Position numbers and translations under genes: made by a program | Source: Flavilitoribacter nigricans DSM 23189 = NBRC 102662 | Lineage (GTDB): Bacteria > Bacteroidota > Bacteroidia > Chitinophagales > Saprospiraceae | Assembly (NCBI RefSeq): GCF_002646595.1 | Contig: NZ_PDUD01000044.1 | Coordinates: forward strand, 1 to 64,000 | Direction: 5' to 3' | DNA length: 64,000 nt | Shown here: positions 61,329 through 64,000 of the stretch, piece by piece | How the letters are laid out: every line of letters starts with the position of its first letter | Numbering within the stretch: the first letter of the stretch is position 1 | The notes under the pieces: generated by a model | What the model was told of the DNA's origin: nothing | What the model saw: the letters and a program-made list of their open reading frames with translations, nothing else | Database searches by the model: none

Positions 61329-62839
61329 TTACCGAAAGAAGCACTATACCGTGGTTTTTCAACTATTGTCTCGGTTTGCTACTCCTGTTCCTCCTGCCGG
61401 AGCCCGGGCGTTGTACCGTTCGTACCTATCCGGCGCCAACCTCCGAATTTCCGGCGTCTCCCTTTTACAAGGTGACGGTTACTCAGGGGGAAGAAAAAGA
61501 AACGGCCTTCGTGTACATCAGCCACGCGCGCACCGAGGGCCCCGGTACTCAATTCGTGCAGGAGCGTACCCTTTCCTATACCGGCTTCATGGCCACCGGG
61601 GTCGTGACGGTGGAAGTGGAACGATTAGCGGATGAACGCTTGCTGCCGGGTGCGCCAAAGGTGCGGCCCTCTCGCTGGGGCATTGAACCCGAGATCAGCG
61701 GTGAGCGAAGAGTGCGTTTTGTACTTCCCCGTGCCGGCCAGTACACCCTGGAATTTGGAGAAACCGGTTATCGCCACGGGCTGGTGATCGCCTATGATCC
61801 CTGGGAAACCTCAGCTCCCGATCCGACGGACGCCGGCGTCTTTTCGGTTCCACCGGATCTTCGGGGAGATCCAAGTTCGGAGCTTGGGCAAGCACACACC
61901 CTTTATTTCGGAAAAGGAATGTACGACCTGGGCGGGCGGCTGGAACTGCCCCCGCAGATCAAACGGGTGTATCTGGCGCCGGGTGCCTTTGTTTACGGTG
62001 CTATTTACATTGGCCATTCGGACGTTACGGTTGACGGACGGGGAGTACTTTCGTCCGCCCGGCTGGCCCACCGGGAAGCGCACACGCTGGAAACACCACC
62101 TGCAGCCCGGCGGGTAGTGATCGAAGGGATCACTGTGGCCGATTACGCTCAGTTTGCCGTTCGAACTCTCGGTCGGGATAATGTAGTGCGCTGGGTGAAA
62201 TGCGTCGGCGGCTGGATCTACAATGCAGACGGCCTGGTCGGCTGGGCGGGTACCACCCTGTCCCATAATTTCATTCACGCCGATGACGATGCCATTAAAC
62301 TTTACGATGACCACGTAACGGTAGAGGATTGTGTCATCTGGCAAATGACTAACGGCGCCTGCCTGCAACTCGGCTGGCAATCCCTGTCCGCCCGACAGGT
62401 GCGGGTGCGCAATATCGATGTGATCCGGACCGAATGGCGCAACAACGGCGGGGCCAACAATAGTGTGATCAATTTACGACTGGCTTCCGGCGGCGAAAAT
62501 GGAAAAACCCAGCGTGATTTTATCTTCGAAAACATTTACGTAGAAACCCCGGTCGACCGCTTTCTGGATCTGCGGTTCCGGGATAAGAAAAAGGGACGGG
62601 AAGACGGCGGCGCCCATCGCCTGCTGGACTTTACGTTTCGGAACATTCACGTCCGCATGACTTCCCCCAATGAACACTCGGGCAACCTGCTGCTACCGTA
62701 CAATGCGGCATACGGCTACGAAAATATCCGCTTTGAAGATCTCTACATCAACGGCCTGAAGATCACGAAGGACAATTACCGGGAGGCGGGGTATTTTAAA
62801 ATGCCGGATGAGGTAAAATTGGCCATTTCCTTTGAATGA
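61325..62839 (+). CDS. GH49-like beta-helix glycoside hydrolase
   Basis: 504 residues. A hydrophobic signal segment (about residues 9-25) is followed by a beta-sandwich (to about 195) and a parallel beta-helix with RVYLAPGAFVYGAIYI, VTVDGRGVLSSAR, D302 in YNADGLVGW and D320-D322 in HADDDAIKLYDDHV. The helix closes on the LGWQSLSARQVRVRNIDVIRTEWR region, in outline. These motifs match GH49 more closely than GH28. It has no sorting domain, unlike the related gene at 34378. It is the last gene of the plus-strand operon (ATGA overlap with DUF1080), followed by a repeat block. Confidence 0.83.
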   Translation: MITERSTIPWFFNYCLGLLLLFLLPEPGRCTVRTYPAPTSEFPASPFYKVTVTQGEEKETAFVYISHARTEGPGTQFVQERTLSYTGFMATGVVTVEVERLADERLLPGAPKVRPSRWGIEPEISGERRVRFVLPRAGQYTLEFGETGYRHGLVIAYDPWETSAPDPTDAGVFSVPPDLRGDPSSELGQAHTLYFGKGMYDLGGRLELPPQIKRVYLAPGAFVYGAIYIGHSDVTVDGRGVLSSARLAHREAHTLETPPAARRVVIEGITVADYAQFAVRTLGRDNVVRWVKCVGGWIYNADGLVGWAGTTLSHNFIHADDDAIKLYDDHVTVEDCVIWQMTNGACLQLGWQSLSARQVRVRNIDVIRTEWRNNGGANNSVINLRLASGGENGKTQRDFIFENIYVETPVDRFLDLRFRDKKKGREDGGAHRLLDFTFRNIHVRMTSPNEHSGNLLLPYNAAYGYENIRFEDLYINGLKITKDNYREAGYFKMPDEVKLAISFE

Positions 62840-62849
62840 AAAGAAGTTT

Positions 62850-62892
62850 CAATGTGCTAAGGTGTGAAAGTGTGAAAGTGTTGAAGTGGGGG
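62850..62892 (+). repeat. GTGTTAA-family array, forward arm
   Basis: AATGTGCTAAGGTGTGAAAG followed by TGTGAAAGTGTTGAAGTG begins 10 bases after the GH49-like stop. The inverted arm lies at 63029-63068, 136 bp away, so the pair could fold into a long imperfect stem between two convergent genes. Confidence 0.6.
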
Positions 62893-63028
62893 CATTGGTG
62901 AAATTTGATTGAGGATTCATGTTTTTTTGGTTTGTTGTTTAGCTCATTTAATTGAAAATCAGCTTGTTGTTGTTCGATTAATCAAGATCGGGCACACTTT
63001 ATCGCAAGCCCCTAAACTTGTCGGATAC

Positions 63029-63068
63029 CCACATTAACACATTTCCACCTCAACACCTTAACACATTA
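63029..63068 (-). repeat. GTGTTAA-family array, inverted arm
   Basis: ACATTAACACATTTCC, then ACCTCAACACCTTAACACAT, runs into the TAA stop codon (63066-63068) of the minus-strand methyltransferase gene. It is complementary in style to 62850-62892. Confidence 0.6.
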
Positions 63069-63821
63069 TTGCTTAACAAAAACCATAAAATGCTGCCACG
63101 GCAGATTAGACTTATTCTCCTGCAGCCGAAGGCCAACCGTGGCCATCTCCCGTTCGGCCTGCTCCACGGACATTTTGTGCAGTCTTTTGATGGGTACCTC
63201 GGGGTCTTCCATGCGGTATTCCAACAGGATAAATTTACCATCGGGGCGCAGCGCCTTCACCACCACTTCCATCATTTCCCGCGGGTGGGACAATTCGTGG
63301 TAGACGTCCACCATCAACACCAGATCAACCGAATTTTCCGGTAATTGCGGACTGGTTTCCCGGCCCTGGATTAATTCAATATTGTCGATGCCTTCCCGCT
63401 CGGCCTTTTGGCGGATGAGTTCCAGCATCTCCGGTTGGATGTCCACGGCGAAAACTTTCCCATTCGGTACTTGTTCGGCCATGCGAAAAGTATAATAACC
63501 CGATCCGGCACCGATGTCCGCGATGCGCATGTCGGGCTGTAGCTCCATGTTTTGGAGAGCCGTACTTACATTTTCTTCCTCTTCTCTTTCCGGTCGTTCC
63601 AGCCAGCTGGCGGCGCGGTGGCCCATGACGTGGGCAATCTCCCGCCCCAGATAGAACTTGCCGATACCGTCCCTGGACGCAGTGCCCTGGGTGTAAGGAT
63701 CGGTTTGGGGCTCGGGTTTTGATTCGGGTGGAGTAGCGGGTGTTGATTGCCCCGCACAACTGACGAGGGTGATCAGACTCAGCCAAAGGATGACCAGACG
63801 AATTGACATACGGTTGAACAT
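63066..63821 (-). CDS. Exported class I SAM-dependent methyltransferase
   Basis: About 251 residues from the ATG at 63821 (alternative at 63809). A lipoprotein signal (lipobox LVSC) is unusual for a methyltransferase but recurrent in this family. A proline-rich linker is followed by the Rossmann fold: DIGAGSGYYTFRMAEQVPNG (SAM-binding motif I), AVDIQPEMLELI (acidic loop) and VLMVDVYHELSHPREMM (motif IV). How an exported protein would obtain SAM is unclear, so the real function may differ. It starts 22 bp after the stop of the partial gene at the window edge, so the two may form an operon. Confidence 0.85.
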   Translation of the reverse strand: MFNRMSIRLVILWLSLITLVSCAGQSTPATPPESKPEPQTDPYTQGTASRDGIGKFYLGREIAHVMGHRAASWLERPEREEEENVSTALQNMELQPDMRIADIGAGSGYYTFRMAEQVPNGKVFAVDIQPEMLELIRQKAEREGIDNIELIQGRETSPQLPENSVDLVLMVDVYHELSHPREMMEVVVKALRPDGKFILLEYRMEDPEVPIKRLHKMSVEQAEREMATVGLRLQENKSNLPWQHFMVFVKQ

Positions 63822-63843
63822 TGATGTGCAAGGAAAACGGAAA

Positions 63844-64000
63844 TTAATAAGATTGGTTTGGAATACTGCGGTCAATTTTGCTTCCGGTGGCAGCCGGAAT
63901 ACCATCTATTACGCTGCTTACCTCCACATACCCCGGACTCACCGATCCATTTTCCGGACCCAACGAATATTCCCACCGCGCCCTGGTGCAGTGGATAACT
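63844..64000 (-). CDS. Partial gene, C-terminal 52 codons, unknown function
   Basis: An open frame enters from the right edge and ends at the TAA at 63844-63846. It reads as real protein: RARWEYSLGPENGSVSPGYV, then EVSSVIDGIPAATGSKIDRSIP and a final NQSY. The start lies outside the window and I do not recognise the family. Its stop is 22 bp from the methyltransferase start, suggesting one transcript. Confidence 0.55.
   Translation of the reverse strand, partial: VIHCTRARWEYSLGPENGSVSPGYVEVSSVIDGIPAATGSKIDRSIPNQSY

Overview
The window reads as a chromosomal segment of a marine, polysaccharide-degrading Bacteroidota. The evidence is two SusC/SusD pairs, a hybrid two-component sensor with periplasmic propeller repeats, many Bacteroidota-type lipoprotein signal peptides, and a C-terminal sorting domain of the type IX secretion kind. 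The moderately high GC and the short tandem heptamer and octamer arrays between genes suggest the Saprospiria (Lewinella-like), but that placement is inference.

Positions 1-18400 are ordinary accessory and housekeeping DNA. They hold an ECF sigma factor behind a sigma-54-like promoter, a large-subunit catalase, a three-gene set (2TM protein, metallo-beta-lactamase fold hydrolase, CPBP protease), an AI-2E family permease, an M61 peptidase and several small lipoproteins. A repeat-rich patch (11.7-14.1 kb) has a 141-bp element present twice around a small orphan gene. A propeller-amidohydrolase follows.

Positions 18900-62840 look like one large polysaccharide utilization locus in several transcription units. 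Going left to right: the hybrid sensor, a GH27 alpha-galactosidase and a sulfatase; a tight five-gene operon for a sugar acid (isopropylmalate/tartrate-type dehydrogenase, cyclase-family hydrolase, four-carbon acid sugar kinase, ACS-type MFS importer, Gfo/Idh/MocA oxidoreductase); a lone sulfatase on the plus strand. Next comes a long minus-strand run: susC-susD-susC-susD(CBM6)-DUF1735 lipoprotein, a terminator, a beta-barrel protein, a cytochrome c/FG-GAP lipoprotein, a DUF5060 hydrolase and a GH49-like beta-helix protein. Diverging from it is a plus-strand run: sulfatase, GH2, sulfatase, GH43-sulfatase fusion, DUF1080 and a second GH49-like protein. Many of these genes overlap or nearly touch.

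A reasonable model is capture and import of a sulfated, galactose-containing glycan by the two SusCD systems and the surface lipoprotein. Five sulfatase domains and GH27, GH2, GH43-like, GH49-like and DUF5060 enzymes would trim it, and an unusual sugar acid would go to the kinase/dehydrogenase operon under control of the sensor. The exact glycan cannot be read from sequence alone. The most unusual items are the GH43-sulfatase fusion, the SusD with an inserted CBM6 module, the acid-sugar operon that has an isopropylmalate-type dehydrogenase where PdxA2 is usually found, and the repeat arrays that abut stop codons.
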